Shown: one piece after another, positions 24,785 to 36,469 of the stretch
Layout: the number at the start of each line of letters is the position of its first letter
How positions within the stretch are numbered: the stretch's first letter is position 1
Assembly: GCA_040437565.1 (NCBI GenBank)
Contig: JBDOQK010000005.1
Coordinates: 248,001-312,000 of the forward strand
Reading direction: 5' to 3'
DNA from: Albugo candida
Lineage: Eukaryota > Oomycota > Peronosporomycetes > Albuginales
DNA: 64,000 bases
Program-made: the position numbers and the translations under genes
The notes under the pieces: generated by a model
Seen by the model: the letters and a program-made list of their open reading frames with translations, nothing else
Told to the model about the DNA's origin: nothing
The model's database searches: none

Positions 24785-25344
24785 ATGAGCGATCAATGGA
24801 GTGCCTCATTAGTTCAGACTGCCGTTGCGTATCTCAAAGAGCGTGATGGGGCAGTTGATGAAAGTATCGGGCTCATTTTCGCAGTGCTTCCTCAGAAAGA
24901 AATGGAATTAGTTTACAAAGCTGTAACTATGGTTGAAAAAGCTGTCGTCACACGCATGGTTGCGTCTCCAAGTCAACGTGCTTTTTTCCAAGTTACATCT
25001 ACGGTTTGTTCACGTGATTCAATCGACCCAAACGCGATTTCAGAGCGAAAAAAAGTTGTGAACGTGTGCTTTGAGCATTTTTGCACATGCTATACATTTA
25101 TCCATACAACCATCAAATGCCCGATAGCAATGGTGAGCTTTACTATACTTGCGCGCGCAAAAACTAACGAATTTGTATTTTTTGGTCAATTGTCAAGTGC
25201 GAGCACATCATTGCGGTAAAATTAGCAGAAGCGACTAAGAAAGTTCACGTTTTACAGATCCGAGACACGGAATATCCAGCTTTGCTGCTTCAGGAATGTG
25301 TAGGCGAATCTCTCCCGACCAATACCACAAGCGATCCTATGTAA
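24785..25344 (+). CDS. SWIM zinc-finger protein of the SWS1 / ZSWIM7 type
   Basis: Probable Shu-complex recombination factor that assists Rad51 at damaged forks. Two exons give 164 aa: 24785..25132 and 25198..25344; intron 65 bp, phase 0. N-terminal helices (FAVLPQKEMELVYKAVTMVE) are followed by the region that in the family reads as a beta-hairpin. The SWIM signature CxC...CxH is formed across the intron: HFCTCYTF in exon 1 and the first residues of exon 2, CEHIIAVKLAEA. The length fits human ZSWIM7. A possible 40-bp intron inside the inserted SRDSIDPNAISE region cannot be excluded, but the frame is open without it. It lies about 100-110 bp upstream of the duplicated PTEN block in this assembly. 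Confidence 0.75.
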
Positions 25345-25702
25345 AGTCTGTTTGTATGGTGCTTATCAAGGCAAGCGTGAAGCTTGATTTTCCAAATAGA
25401 TCAAGTAGGTATGCAACTAATGTCTTCATCTAGGCACATTCGTAGGTCTCTGCACGCAGAAACATTTCTGCGTCTTCGTTCTGACGGTTTGCATCAAATG
25501 TCATAGCAATCGCTTTTCGCAATGTAAAATCACACAAACATCCAAAGCAGAACCTCTCAACTAAATTGTCGTGATTCTGAGCGATAATGCACCATTTGAG
25601 TCCATCGGACGCTCAGATAGATCAATTATTGCGCAGCTTCTCGTTAGATAATCCAGTAAAGTATTTGATTCCGTTAATTAAACTTATTCCCGTCTAAGTC
25701 AC

Positions 25703-27380
25703 ATGTTCAAAAAGCTCTCAGAGAAATTCCCTGCCGCCGCTGCCAAAGGCACAGCGTATATTGAGTCGCTCACAAAGCTTAATGAAGACGCTGATTCCAG
25801 ATCAAGTGAGAAGATGACTTCAACAGGTCATACCACTGATGAAGAAGACGCATCAGTAAGCACCGAGACAGGTCTACCGAAAGCAACATTGGCAACCTCT
25901 AGTGTGATGGGTTTCATGCGGAAAGCACAGAGTGTAGCGAGTGTTGCTGTCAGAGAAGGATCAAGTAAAGCTATTATCTGGAAGAATAAAGCAATGGATA
26001 TTGCCGACATGGATGCACTGCAGCGGCGACTGAATAGTGCCTTAGATCGTCCAATAGATGACGTCAATCTCGACTTGCTCAATTTCACTTACATTACCGC
26101 AAATCTCATTGCTATGGGTTTCCCAAGTATGAATCTGGGAACGAATCGCACATACTTACACGACAATCCGATTGACCTCGTCTCCACTTATTTTAATCAA
26201 AATCATGCTCAACATTACATGATCTGGAACTTGAGCGGTTTGTTTATATCATGAGCTGCCTTGAGATACTTATCTAGCGCTTTCTGTGTAGAGGAAAACT
26301 ATGACTATGCTTATTTCGACAACCAAGTGCTAGAATTTAAATTCCCTGGCCATCCAGCACCGCCTTTAGGTACGTCAAGATTTTTTAGAAAATTTGATTG
26401 CTGCTGTGTCGGGTTTTGACTTGGCTGGGTATTTACAGGCTTGATGTTCAAATTGTGCGTATCGATAGAGAATTGGCTCGTAGCAGACGTGGAAAATGTT
26501 GCTGCCATACATTGCTTGACAGGGAAAGGTCGAACTGGCACAATCGTTGCTTGCTATCTTGTGTGGATTGGGATGTTTGAAAGCGCCACAGAAGCTTTGG
26601 ACTTTGTATGTTCTAAACGATCGATTTCCGTGGAAAAAATGACGATTCCGTCTCAGCGGCGATATCTCCAGTATTTCAGCAACATTATGGAAGGATTGAA
26701 ACCAAATCCAATGCCACTATTACTGCGCCGTGTCATCATCAACAAAATCCCGATTTTTGCGACCAGGAAGAGATTGGAATGCGCAAATGCAACGAAGAAT
26801 CTTAAAGGAGAGTCGTCTAGTACTGATAATGAGCTGGTGGAAGCCACAGATGAAGGCTGCTCTCCCTTTTTGCAAATTTTTCGATGTGGTAAAATTATTT
26901 TCACTACAGCGTGGAATGAGGAGGAGAGTGAAAAGGGAGTACCTTGGGTAAACGAATCGGACGGTTCAGCATCGTTCAATATCGACTGCATGCTTCAAGG
27001 CGATATTCTGCTGAGATGCCGACACTTGACAGAGACCGGAGGCCAAGTTTCCATGTTCCGAGCTGCATTCCATACAGGATATATCACGGAGGGCGTTCTT
27101 AGGTTCTTCTAGTATAACTGAGCGAATGAAGAAACTTGCTGAAATCTGTCCTGTAGACTGACAAAAAATCAATTGGATGGAGCATGCTGCAATCATCAAT
27201 TTGATCAAGATTTTTTTGTCGATTTATTGTTTGGTGAAGCCCAACCCAATTTCTCCCAGATCACTGAAGGTAACGTAATCTTCAAACTGCGCTATAAGAA
27301 AACATCAAACTGATAGAGCGGCATTTCTAGATACGGCCAACGACCCAAACGAATCACATGCAACATCCCCCCAATGTGAG
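25703..27380 (+). pseudogene. Truncated duplicate of the PTEN-like gene (assembly copy)
   Basis: Identical to 27730..29407 and cut by the gap before the C-terminal exon is complete. Treat it as the same locus as the full gene downstream, not as a paralogue. Confidence 0.85.
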
Positions 27381-27480
27381 NNNNNNNNNNNNNNNNNNNN
27401 NNNNNNNNNNNNNNNNNNNNNNNNNNNNNNNNNNNNNNNNNNNNNNNNNNNNNNNNNNNNNNNNNNNNNNNNNNNNNNNN
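27381..27480. other. Assembly gap (100 N)
   Basis: Exactly 100 N between two identical 1.9-kb flanks; probably no missing sequence. Confidence 0.99.
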
Positions 27481-27729
27481 ACGCAGAAACATTTCTGCGT
27501 CTTCGTTCTGACGGTTTGCATCAAATGTCATAGCAATCGCTTTTCGCAATGTAAAATCACACAAACATCCAAAGCAGAACCTCTCAACTAAATTGTCGTG
27601 ATTCTGAGCGATAATGCACCATTTGAGTCCATCGGACGCTCAGATAGATCAATTATTGCGCAGCTTCTCGTTAGATAATCCAGTAAAGTATTTGATTCCG
27701 TTAATTAAACTTATTCCCGTCTAAGTCAC

Positions 27730-30229
27730 ATGTTCAAAAAGCTCTCAGAGAAATTCCCTGCCGCCGCTGCCAAAGGCACAGCGTATATTGAGTCGCTCAC
27801 AAAGCTTAATGAAGACGCTGATTCCAGATCAAGTGAGAAGATGACTTCAACAGGTCATACCACTGATGAAGAAGACGCATCAGTAAGCACCGAGACAGGT
27901 CTACCGAAAGCAACATTGGCAACCTCTAGTGTGATGGGTTTCATGCGGAAAGCACAGAGTGTAGCGAGTGTTGCTGTCAGAGAAGGATCAAGTAAAGCTA
28001 TTATCTGGAAGAATAAAGCAATGGATATTGCCGACATGGATGCACTGCAGCGGCGACTGAATAGTGCCTTAGATCGTCCAATAGATGACGTCAATCTCGA
28101 CTTGCTCAATTTCACTTACATTACCGCAAATCTCATTGCTATGGGTTTCCCAAGTATGAATCTGGGAACGAATCGCACATACTTACACGACAATCCGATT
28201 GACCTCGTCTCCACTTATTTTAATCAAAATCATGCTCAACATTACATGATCTGGAACTTGAGCGGTTTGTTTATATCATGAGCTGCCTTGAGATACTTAT
28301 CTAGCGCTTTCTGTGTAGAGGAAAACTATGACTATGCTTATTTCGACAACCAAGTGCTAGAATTTAAATTCCCTGGCCATCCAGCACCGCCTTTAGGTAC
28401 GTCAAGATTTTTTAGAAAATTTGATTGCTGCTGTGTCGGGTTTTGACTTGGCTGGGTATTTACAGGCTTGATGTTCAAATTGTGCGTATCGATAGAGAAT
28501 TGGCTCGTAGCAGACGTGGAAAATGTTGCTGCCATACATTGCTTGACAGGGAAAGGTCGAACTGGCACAATCGTTGCTTGCTATCTTGTGTGGATTGGGA
28601 TGTTTGAAAGCGCCACAGAAGCTTTGGACTTTGTATGTTCTAAACGATCGATTTCCGTGGAAAAAATGACGATTCCGTCTCAGCGGCGATATCTCCAGTA
28701 TTTCAGCAACATTATGGAAGGATTGAAACCAAATCCAATGCCACTATTACTGCGCCGTGTCATCATCAACAAAATCCCGATTTTTGCGACCAGGAAGAGA
28801 TTGGAATGCGCAAATGCAACGAAGAATCTTAAAGGAGAGTCGTCTAGTACTGATAATGAGCTGGTGGAAGCCACAGATGAAGGCTGCTCTCCCTTTTTGC
28901 AAATTTTTCGATGTGGTAAAATTATTTTCACTACAGCGTGGAATGAGGAGGAGAGTGAAAAGGGAGTACCTTGGGTAAACGAATCGGACGGTTCAGCATC
29001 GTTCAATATCGACTGCATGCTTCAAGGCGATATTCTGCTGAGATGCCGACACTTGACAGAGACCGGAGGCCAAGTTTCCATGTTCCGAGCTGCATTCCAT
29101 ACAGGATATATCACGGAGGGCGTTCTTAGGTTCTTCTAGTATAACTGAGCGAATGAAGAAACTTGCTGAAATCTGTCCTGTAGACTGACAAAAAATCAAT
29201 TGGATGGAGCATGCTGCAATCATCAATTTGATCAAGATTTTTTTGTCGATTTATTGTTTGGTGAAGCCCAACCCAATTTCTCCCAGATCACTGAAGGTAA
29301 CGTAATCTTCAAACTGCGCTATAAGAAAACATCAAACTGATAGAGCGGCATTTCTAGATACGGCCAACGACCCAAACGAATCACATGCAACATCCCCCCA
29401 ATGTGAGCGTATTTCTATCGTGGAAGAAGACCGTCAAACGTACGAAGATATGCTGCATCGAGACGAAACTTTTTGGCAAGGTATTGAAGCTCGAAAAGAA
29501 AGGCTACAAGCAAAACGTGAAGCAGATCGGAAGCGTCAAAAGGAAGAGAATGACAATGAATCTTCACAATCGAATAGCACTGAGTACATAGGATTGAGTG
29601 ACCAGGGTAACACGGATACATCAGGCACATCACCAGCTCAAATTGGTGATAATGGTCCTACTCTAGGGAGTAGACAAGGGGCTCTATCAGCTGGAGAGAA
29701 TTATGAAAACATGCCCACCAAGTGCAATTTCAGTATTACAAGTGGAGAAGACGAAGATCGTTCCAAGCCTTTACCAGGCAAGAATTCCAAAGGCTGTTGG
29801 AATGAACAAAATGATTTGGAGCTCATGAGCGCACTGGAATCCATCACACAAGATAAAAAAGGCTCGAGTGATGGAGTGAATGAGCTAGAAGACAAGACGG
29901 ACGTGTCTAAGATTGATCTTTCGAAGCAGGGCGCGACGAATACAACTAGTTCGCAACATCATGCATTGGACGACCTATCGAAAGAATTGGACGAAATCAA
30001 AAGCCTCGAACAAGAGCTTGGCTTAAACAATTTTGCATCGGAGAAGAATTCGAACTCGCGAGGCAACACCCTTCAAGATCTTGGTCTGGATCTCCCACCT
30101 GATCTAATGGAGAGCGGTCTAGAAGACGAGGGGCTGGACGCACTAGATGATGATTCGGCCTTTGCTGGCGATAATTTTGATGAACTTGAACAGTACCTTA
30201 GCAAGTTGACGTCTAATATGGACAACTAA
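27730..30229 (+). CDS. PTEN-like phosphatase with C2 domain and long acidic tail
   Basis: Five exons give 753 aa: 27730..28264, 28319..28396, 28466..29129, 29184..29296, 29358..30229; introns 54-69 bp. The N-terminal 110 residues are a Ser/Thr-rich extension. The phosphatase domain has FTYITANLIAMGFPS, YMIWNLSEENYDY across intron 1 and the P-loop HCLTGKGRTG (CX5R). A C2-like domain follows (PLLLRRVIINKIP; CGKIIFTTAWNEE; MLQGDILLRCRH; FHTGYITEGV; then QDFFVDLLFG). The last exon encodes a charged coil (IEARKERLQAKREADRKR) and a roughly 250-residue acidic, Asn/Ser-rich tail. PTEN proper has Lys after the catalytic Cys and Asp92 in the WPD loop; here these positions are Leu and Gly, so activity or substrate may differ. 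It resembles tensin/auxilin-type PTEN domains as much as PTEN. No DnaJ or SH2 domain is seen. Confidence 0.85.
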
Positions 30230-30389
30230 GTATAACGAGTTTCGTAGGAAGACGACTTTTGAATGAAGTAAGTCTTGTATATTAGCTCCCCCGACGTACA
30301 TGTCAATGTAAAAACACCATGGTTGGGCTGTATTTCACTCGTTCCAAACACGTTGATCCCCAAATGACTTTCTTTATTCCCTGGATCAA

Positions 30390-33300
30390 TCAGAAGATGT
30401 GTGATGGCTTCTTGATGAGGATTTTCTCGATTAAATGTGCATTCGAACGATCGGAGATATTGAACTTTCCATCGAATCTTCGATTTTCGAAATCAATTCG
30501 CAACATATTGCTTACCCTGGTCGACACCGGTTTCCAATAACTTGGGCATGACCACTGATAAGAAGGCTTGTGGTTCTCTGGATGATTATTTGCACCACTC
30601 CAGGCTGTGTCTCTACAAAAAGCCAGCTTGAATAGGAGCGCAAAAATATAAGCATGATCACTACCTGCACCATTTCCGAGGCATTTTATCGATTCCAATA
30701 GCATGAACGAGCAGATCTCCGTTGGATTGAATATGAAGTCGAAGAAAATTCTTATAGCTGGATATTCGAAGGGCTGAGAAGGCCTCGTTGTAATGTACTC
30801 CCCATAGATTGAGAGACAAATACAGGTAAAGGCCAAACACGAAACCAACCACCGGAGCAGCCTACACGATATGGTAAGAATGTGCTAGTAGAAGCTAGAA
30901 CACCTCTTCTTCGCACCAGTACAAAAAAGTAGGGAAACACACTCAGGTAATACGTCCACATCTCAAACCGCGTCAAGTCTTCAAATCCACCACTAGTGCA
31001 AATCTAGTCAGCAGTTGCAGTCAGAGATGTACACGTGGTCATAAACATAGAGCTCTTTCCATACTTTGTTACGATGAATTGCAACGACCTCAGGAACTAC
31101 AAAGTTGTCAATATCAACTGAAAAAGTTCACGTAGACGTCCTCAACTTACTGTCAAATGCACTCATACAAAATCGCATAAAGCTGAAATAAAGCTCCACG
31201 ATATAATCGAGTGTACTTTGTGTAGACTGGATGCTGGTGAGATTGGAAAAACTGAACACGTTCGTCGTGAAGTACTGGAACAATGAGTGTGATCCTTCCT
31301 GACCCAGCCCACCCTTCAGTATTGCGAAATCGACGATACACTCGTAAAAAATCAAGCATGCGGAAGCAGCGACGCAGTGGATCCACGACATGAACATGCC
31401 ACACAAAATTTGCTTGGTGAAGGTCGTGCAATCCGCGAAAAAGATTAGTGTGACCAGCATGTAAAGGAAGGTTGTTAATGATACATATGAACTTGACACC
31501 ATTTCGTATTGCACTGCGCACACTTCGAGGATGAAGAGCTGTAGCATGGCTAACCACGAGGGACTCTTTGCAAAGATGCTGTTAGTAAAAGACCATATAA
31601 TGCCTCGAATAAGAATGAATATTGCTTGCCTTATAGATATCTCGAACGGAGCATCTTGGAAACATAGATGCAATTAGGCAGAAATACTACGCAGAGATGA
31701 TCAGCGAGTGGGTGGACTTCTCATAGTAAACGCATGTTACTCCAAGTCCTCCGATAACGTCAAACCGCCAATTTATCCGACGAAATCCGAAAACATTTAG
31801 CAATGCGTAGCGTCTGCGTGGCATTTTAGTAAGCAAAGGAGCTCTTGGAAAATCCGACCCTCACCTAGAAACGTGTTTTGGAGGGTAGCATTTTGCCAGA
31901 CCATATGTCGCATCATTAACACGGATGGTATCACAATTTGGTGCATGCGTTGGATGTAAGAACGCCCCACCGCCACCTGAAACAATAAAGTGTTTGATCG
32001 CTCCACAGTGTGATCTTTCTCCAGTTTTCTCGTTTCGATGTGTCTTCTGTGTGGATGGCCGGGTCGTATCATACATGTGAGGAAAATGATCTCGAGCCAT
32101 ATTATGTGACGACTTTCTACTTTCTGCTCTAGAACGCGTTGTGCCTGAAACCTGGGGCACATTTGACATAGAGGAGTTGCAGGATATGTGAAGGTGTCGC
32201 AATGATGGTATCTACCTTGGTTTCGGTTGTTGTATTTTCAGCTGATACACCTGTAACGAGTGAGTGCCTCATGTAATTGTGAATATCCCCAGCAAGACGA
32301 ATTACGACACGCCCGTTAAATACACGATTGATCAGATACGTTAGCTTCTCTTCCGATTTCTCCCGTCCTTCTACTCCATCTAAAATCCAGCGTGGTTCAT
32401 GTGTTACAATGATGACTGCATCTTCGGGCTGAATAAATTTCTCCGCAACTCGTTGAAATAACTCAAACTGCTCAGTGTTGATATCATCTTCTAATGCCAA
32501 ATCAACCGCGATTAACCACCATCCCTTCGGAAGTTTAAGTACGAAATGACTGGTTTTTTGTGGCAGATGCCATCCACCAAGCCAATCCCGGTTGCAAATG
32601 AACCGATTNNNNNNNNNNNNNNNNNNNNNNNNNNNNNNNNNNNNNNNNNNNNNNNNNNNNNNNNNNNNNNNNNNNNNNNNNNNNNNNNNNNNNNNNNNNN
32701 NNNNNNNNACGTTGTTGAGAAGTCAAAGAGCTTTTCACATGCGTGACGATTGTAAGTGGAAGGTCCACGCGGCTAGCAAACACAAATGAGGGACCAGTTG
32801 TATGTAAAGAAAGCATATGTACATGTACTGAGGCATCACAGTGTACGATCAACGCCACACACGCGATACTGATTGCAGCACTATTCCGTGTAACATTGAA
32901 AAGAGAGCGCATGATTCTACAAGTAACAAAAGTTGATATCGATCAATTGCCAACTGCATATGCATGTAGTACGGAATATCGGCCATCTTCCAGTTTAAGC
33001 GAGCATATCTGATAACTTGTGGGAATAAAATGACCATCAGTACCTCCAGCAATGAAAGAATGATAAAACTCGTTGTGAAAAATGGAAAAAGTAGAGAAAT
33101 CTGAGTGTAGGAATTGTGTACTATAAGACTTATGACAATGTGTAAATGTCGTGGACTCACAGGTTGTTTGATCATAGTAACGTCGACGAAACCAGTTGGT
33201 GCGAATGGAAAGTGGATCAATGCCGCTGCAACAAGCCACCCATACACGCCGACAGAAAGATAAACATACGGTGTCCATAGATTGAGAAATTCGGAATTCC

Positions 33301-33398
33301 CGACAAAAGGACTCGTGAAAAAGTAAAATGACAGGTCGAGAATGCCAAACACTATAAACCAAATCTACTACGCAAAGAATATAAAGCGTAGTGAGCAT
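30390..33398 (-). CDS. Multi-pass membrane protein with calcineurin-like metallophosphoesterase domain
   Basis: Order of recognisable blocks on the minus strand: FYFFTSPFVG and several membrane spans (33350-32850), then the gap at 32609-32708. After it come a phosphoesterase segment (DWLGGWHLPQKTSHF, LPKGWWLIAVDLAL, VIIVTHEPRW, VIRLAGDIHNYMRHS, GGGGAFLHPTHA), six or so further spans (31670-30950), and a cytosolic end (YNEAFSALRISSYKNFLRLH, then IDKMPRKW). This layout matches a family known from plants as calcineurin-like metallophosphoesterase transmembrane proteins of about 1000 residues. Enough of the second half of the metal site (THE, GDxH) is visible to expect a metal centre; the first half (GD, GNHD) is not in the sequence. 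Exon borders are only partly placed, and the start near 33398 is tentative. Confidence 0.78.
32609..32708. other. Assembly gap (100 N) inside the metallophosphoesterase gene
   Basis: Exactly 100 N, with no shared sequence between the flanks. Family comparison suggests several hundred residues are missing, so the gap is probably much longer than 100 bp. Confidence 0.99.
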
Positions 33399-34600
33399 TG
33401 TTCAGTAGGGAGGGCAACATCGTTGGTATCACCCATTGCTCATCGCTGATACCGAGATCGAAATACATAGCGATCGATTCGATTGACCCTCAGAATGTGT
33501 GTACCAATCAGATCACTTGTTGGATAAAGCGTTTACAAATGCACTCGTGTGTGCGTTGATCCGATCCTTGCCGGTACAAGAGCTCAATTTTAGTGGTCTC
33601 TATATAAACAGTTCTACTGCAAATTTCTATATATCGAATAAATAAGTTGAAGTATGAGATAAGTATGAGATTTGAGAACTCGCAATTAAGCAAAGCATGC
33701 ATGTCTGCAAATTGCATTATTCAATTCGTTGAAGAAGATGCGTATATGAAGGATGAGCTTTTGAGATGTCTAACTGAGATTCCATTTCTACAGTGTAGAG
33801 TGCAGGCATACTAAATCCTCAGCCGTAGGAGATTGACCAACTGCTTGAAAGTAGCAGGTTTTTCTTCACGGAGGATGCAATTGATAGACGGTTTGTGATA
33901 CGCACAGTGTAATGATACATCAAGAGTTTTATTGGCACTCGTATCTGTTCCAGCACGAAATCATCGGAGTGGGCAGAGCACGTGCAAGGTTCATTTGATT
34001 TTTGGACAAACCAGAAAAAAATAGAGTGCTTCGGTGGGGTCGTCAAAGAGAAGCATTTTCTCGATCCGGAAGAGCGCTTTTGAGACTCATACACAAACAA
34101 GCCAAGACCAATTAGGTTGATTCCGGCTTCAGCGAGAGTTTGTTTTTGTCAATTCATACCACGGGATGTAAATCGATTTTGTCGATCTATTTTTCAATGA
34201 GGGCCTCTGTACCGTCGTTTGTAGGGCGCTCTACTCAGCACTGCTCAATAAAGGTCCGAGTCAATTGAATTAGTAGTGTTGAGCTGGATGGAGTAATCGA
34301 TATATTCAAGGAATTTAGTTGACGGCGATCCTATGAAATGCAATCAGAATTCCTCCATTGATTAGTGTCGACTCACAAATATCAGAGATTAGGTCCTGAT
34401 TGATGTTTGGAATCTCCCCGCCTTGATTTTTGTTGCGGCGAACTATTAGGTGATGAATCGAAATGCTCATCAAAAGCTTGACCGGGGCGTAAGGCGGTGA
34501 ACAACTTGCCACGGACGTTTGAAGTAGCAAGAGTGATGATTCCGCCAATGAGAACGTTGAGAGAAACCATAGTGTATCGATTGAGCAGCGAATTGCAAAG
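33399..34600. other. Intergenic with uncertain minus-strand coding pieces
   Basis: Two short minus-strand frames look mildly coding. Near 34570-34382 there is a 62-codon frame with a hydrophobic N-terminus (MVSLNVLIGGIITLATSN). Around 34060-33820, an intron of about 65 bp would join LLFDDPTEALYFFLV to REEKPATFKQLVNLLRL. I recognise neither and would not assert a gene. Confidence 0.35.
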
Positions 34601-34602
34601 TG

Positions 34603-34690
34603 AGTTTACTAATAAATTTGGGGAGCCGCCAACCAGCCCGCAGTTTTCGCTGACCAGCCCTCACCCTTCAATATAGCACTCTAAGATTGG
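34603..34690. repeat. Partial copy of the palindromic repeat family
   Basis: The segment around TTTGGGGAGCCGCCAACCAGCC is, in reverse complement, nearly the same as GGCTGGTTAGCGGCTCCC at about 35338-35355. It marks the outer edge of the MULE nest. Confidence 0.55.
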
Positions 34691-34739
34691 TCACGAGTTA
34701 TGATTGGCTAAAAAGAGTACCCTTATTTAAATGTATGCG

Positions 34740-35110
34740 GTTTTACAATATTAAGATTGGCTAGGTCTATATCTAAATCTACTGCTGCAGGTTTTGTTGG
34801 TGCTGTTGGTGCTGTTTTGCATTTGCTGCACAATGAAAGCAAGCTGTCCTTCGCAAGCAAGGCGAACTGCTGAATTCACTGAGAGTAGATCATCTTCAAT
34901 AAATGAATTGCCAGATAAATGTAACTTTTGCCAGCACAATTAGCATACAATACAAATTACCTGTTGACACAGAGATCCATTTTTTGAGAGCAGCATGGAC
35001 GCTCTCCACCCAAAACGTTAGTACATGCCCATATGGCGCCTATTTTGTAGGATAGCAAAAAAGCTCCTTGTAAACCAGCCAAGTTGTCTCAAGGTAGCTC
35101 ATCGAAGCAG
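34740..35110 (-). mobile_element. Decayed Mutator-like (MULE) transposase fragment
   Basis: Reading the minus strand gives VESVHAALKKWISVST, the hallmark of the MULE transposase catalytic C-terminal region (usually RVE..H..LK). It then runs with stops and shifts to a Gln/His-rich end (QQHQQHQQNLQQ). The same end is found on the plus strand at about 35990-36035, so two diverged copies lie in opposite orientation. Confidence 0.65.
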
Positions 35111-35182
35111 CGAAGGTGGCATGCAATTCTGAAAGTTGGGTCTGATGAGTTGAAGTGTGATTTTATTGTATTCAATTCCCTT

Positions 35183-35530
35183 GCATCTATTCAGACCAAT
35201 CAGAGGCCCCGATTTCCATAAATTCATAAAGGTGGGGCTGGATAACGATTCTGCTAATTTTATTTTATTTACTCTGTTTATATTTGTTTAAACCAACCAG
35301 AGGCCACCCATCTATTAATTTATGGAGGCTGGGGGCTGGTTAGCGGCTCCCTAAATTTGCAGGGAATAGTTATTAAGCACTCTGCCTCCATTAATTAATA
35401 GATTAGTGGCCTCCAATTGGTTAAAGTTAGCATGATAGAATAAAAAAAGTAAAATTACGAGAATCGTTATTCAGCCCCCACCCTCCATAAAGTAATAGCC
35501 TCTGGTTGGTCCGAATAGATGCAACGGAAT
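35183..35530. repeat. Palindromic (inverted) repeat of about 345 bp, MITE-like
   Basis: The left end reads GCATCTATTCAGACCAATCA and the right end reads TGGTTGGTCCGAATAGATGC, imperfect reverse complements. Inner blocks also match: CCTCCATAAAG and its flanks on the right mirror the ATTCATAAAGGTGGGGCTGG region on the left, and a TTTACTCTG/ATAGAATAAA area pairs internally. The whole unit could fold into a long hairpin. It sits between the two MULE transposase fragments and may be a non-autonomous derivative (inference). Confidence 0.65.
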
Positions 35531-35589
35531 AATTAAAAAATATATAAGTCACACTGTTGTCTTCTTCAACTTCAATTTACCTGTAGGCT

Positions 35590-36070
35590 TGACGACATCT
35601 ACGAATGGCTTTCCTTGCGCCGATGCTTTTCGTCACCTAGTAATACCGCTGTCTGCTAATGATTTTGATCAGCATTGGTGACTGGTACAGCCAATGCCAG
35701 TTCATACTGAGGGTGGGACCAAGCCAATTGGCACTGAGAAAAGGATAAATGATGAGTATGGGAATGCTTCCAATCATAGTGAGCGTGCGCTACTAGACTA
35801 TGTCTTGGCAATCATAGCGACAGAAACTCGCGATCCTGTGCAAGTGCGCACGCGTGGTAGGCCATCGAGCTTAACGCAGCGACCATCATCGAAGTTTGAG
35901 CATGTTAGCGCTGCTTTGGATGCTCCTGTGCATCGCCGAAGATGTCGAAAATGCCAAAAAACAGGTCACACTGCCAGAACCTGCTGTCTAGAAGCAACAG
36001 CATACCAACAGCACCAGCAACACTTGCAGCAGTAGATCTAGATATAGACTTACATCAAGTAGTACAAAAT
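35590..36070 (+). mobile_element. MULE transposase C-terminal fragment with CCHC zinc knuckle
   Basis: Best open part 35694..36035 (114 codons). It shows the usual MULE tail: a basic RTRGRPSSLTQRPSSKFE linker, then CRKCQKTGHTARTC, a CX2CX4HX4C zinc knuckle, then a Gln/His-rich end. Upstream, SANDFDQHW is broken by one TGA before LVQPMPVH, where intact relatives continue, so the copy is dead or truncated. The ORF is not a host gene. Confidence 0.72.
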
Positions 36071-36109
36071 TTGCAGAAACCGAAGTTTTTTTTTTGAATT
36101 TTATTGTTT

Positions 36110-36455
36110 TCATTTCGTTGCATTTAATCAGACCAATCAGAGGCCACGAGATTTATAAATTTATGAATGGTGCGGACTGATTAACGATTCCCGTTATTTA
36201 TTTTTATTTATTCTCTTATATTTGTTTAAACCCACAACTGCCATTAAGTTATGGAGGTTGAGTGCTGATGACAGAAAAAGTGAGTGCTGNNNNNNNNNNN
36301 NNNNNNNNNNNNNNNNNNNNNNNNNNNNNNNNNNNNNNNNNNNNNNNNNNNNNNNNNNNNNNNNNNNNNNNNNNNNNNNNNNNNNNNNNATGGAGGTTGA
36401 GTGCTGATGACAGAAAAAGTGAGTGCTGAATAACGATTCCCAAATTTGCAATGGC
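36110..36455. repeat. Second copy of the palindromic repeat, interrupted by gap 5
   Basis: Starts CGTTGCATTTAATCAGACCA, like the left arm of the element at 35183, and contains the same TTATATTTGTTTAAACC and ATTAACGATTCCC-type blocks. The 100-N gap lies in its right half. Confidence 0.6.
36290..36389. other. Assembly gap (100 N)
   Basis: Flanks share 39 bp (36251..36289 = 36390..36428), so the contigs overlap and nothing may be missing. The palindromic repeat probably caused the break. Confidence 0.99.
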
Positions 36456-36469
36456 GACTTTAAGCGCTT

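Larger units (their letters stand above)
25454..29407. repeat. Assembly duplication around gap 3 (25454..27380 = 27481..29407)
   Basis: A 1927-bp block stands on both sides of the N run at a constant offset of 2027. All encoded frames inside are identical in the two copies. The first copy stops at the gap in the middle of the last PTEN exon; the second continues to the real end. As at gap 1, the copy borders coincide with the N run, so this is best read as an unmerged contig overlap. Confidence 0.88.

Noticed and set aside
25703-29139. Tandem duplication of a PTEN-like gene
   Set aside because: Copies are identical, and the repeat borders coincide exactly with a 100-N run, as at other gaps; an assembly overlap is simpler.
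35694-36035. Host zinc-knuckle (CCHC) RNA-binding protein
   Set aside because: The RGRP linker, knuckle and Gln-rich end, with the broken upstream block and repeats around it, fit a MULE transposase tail.
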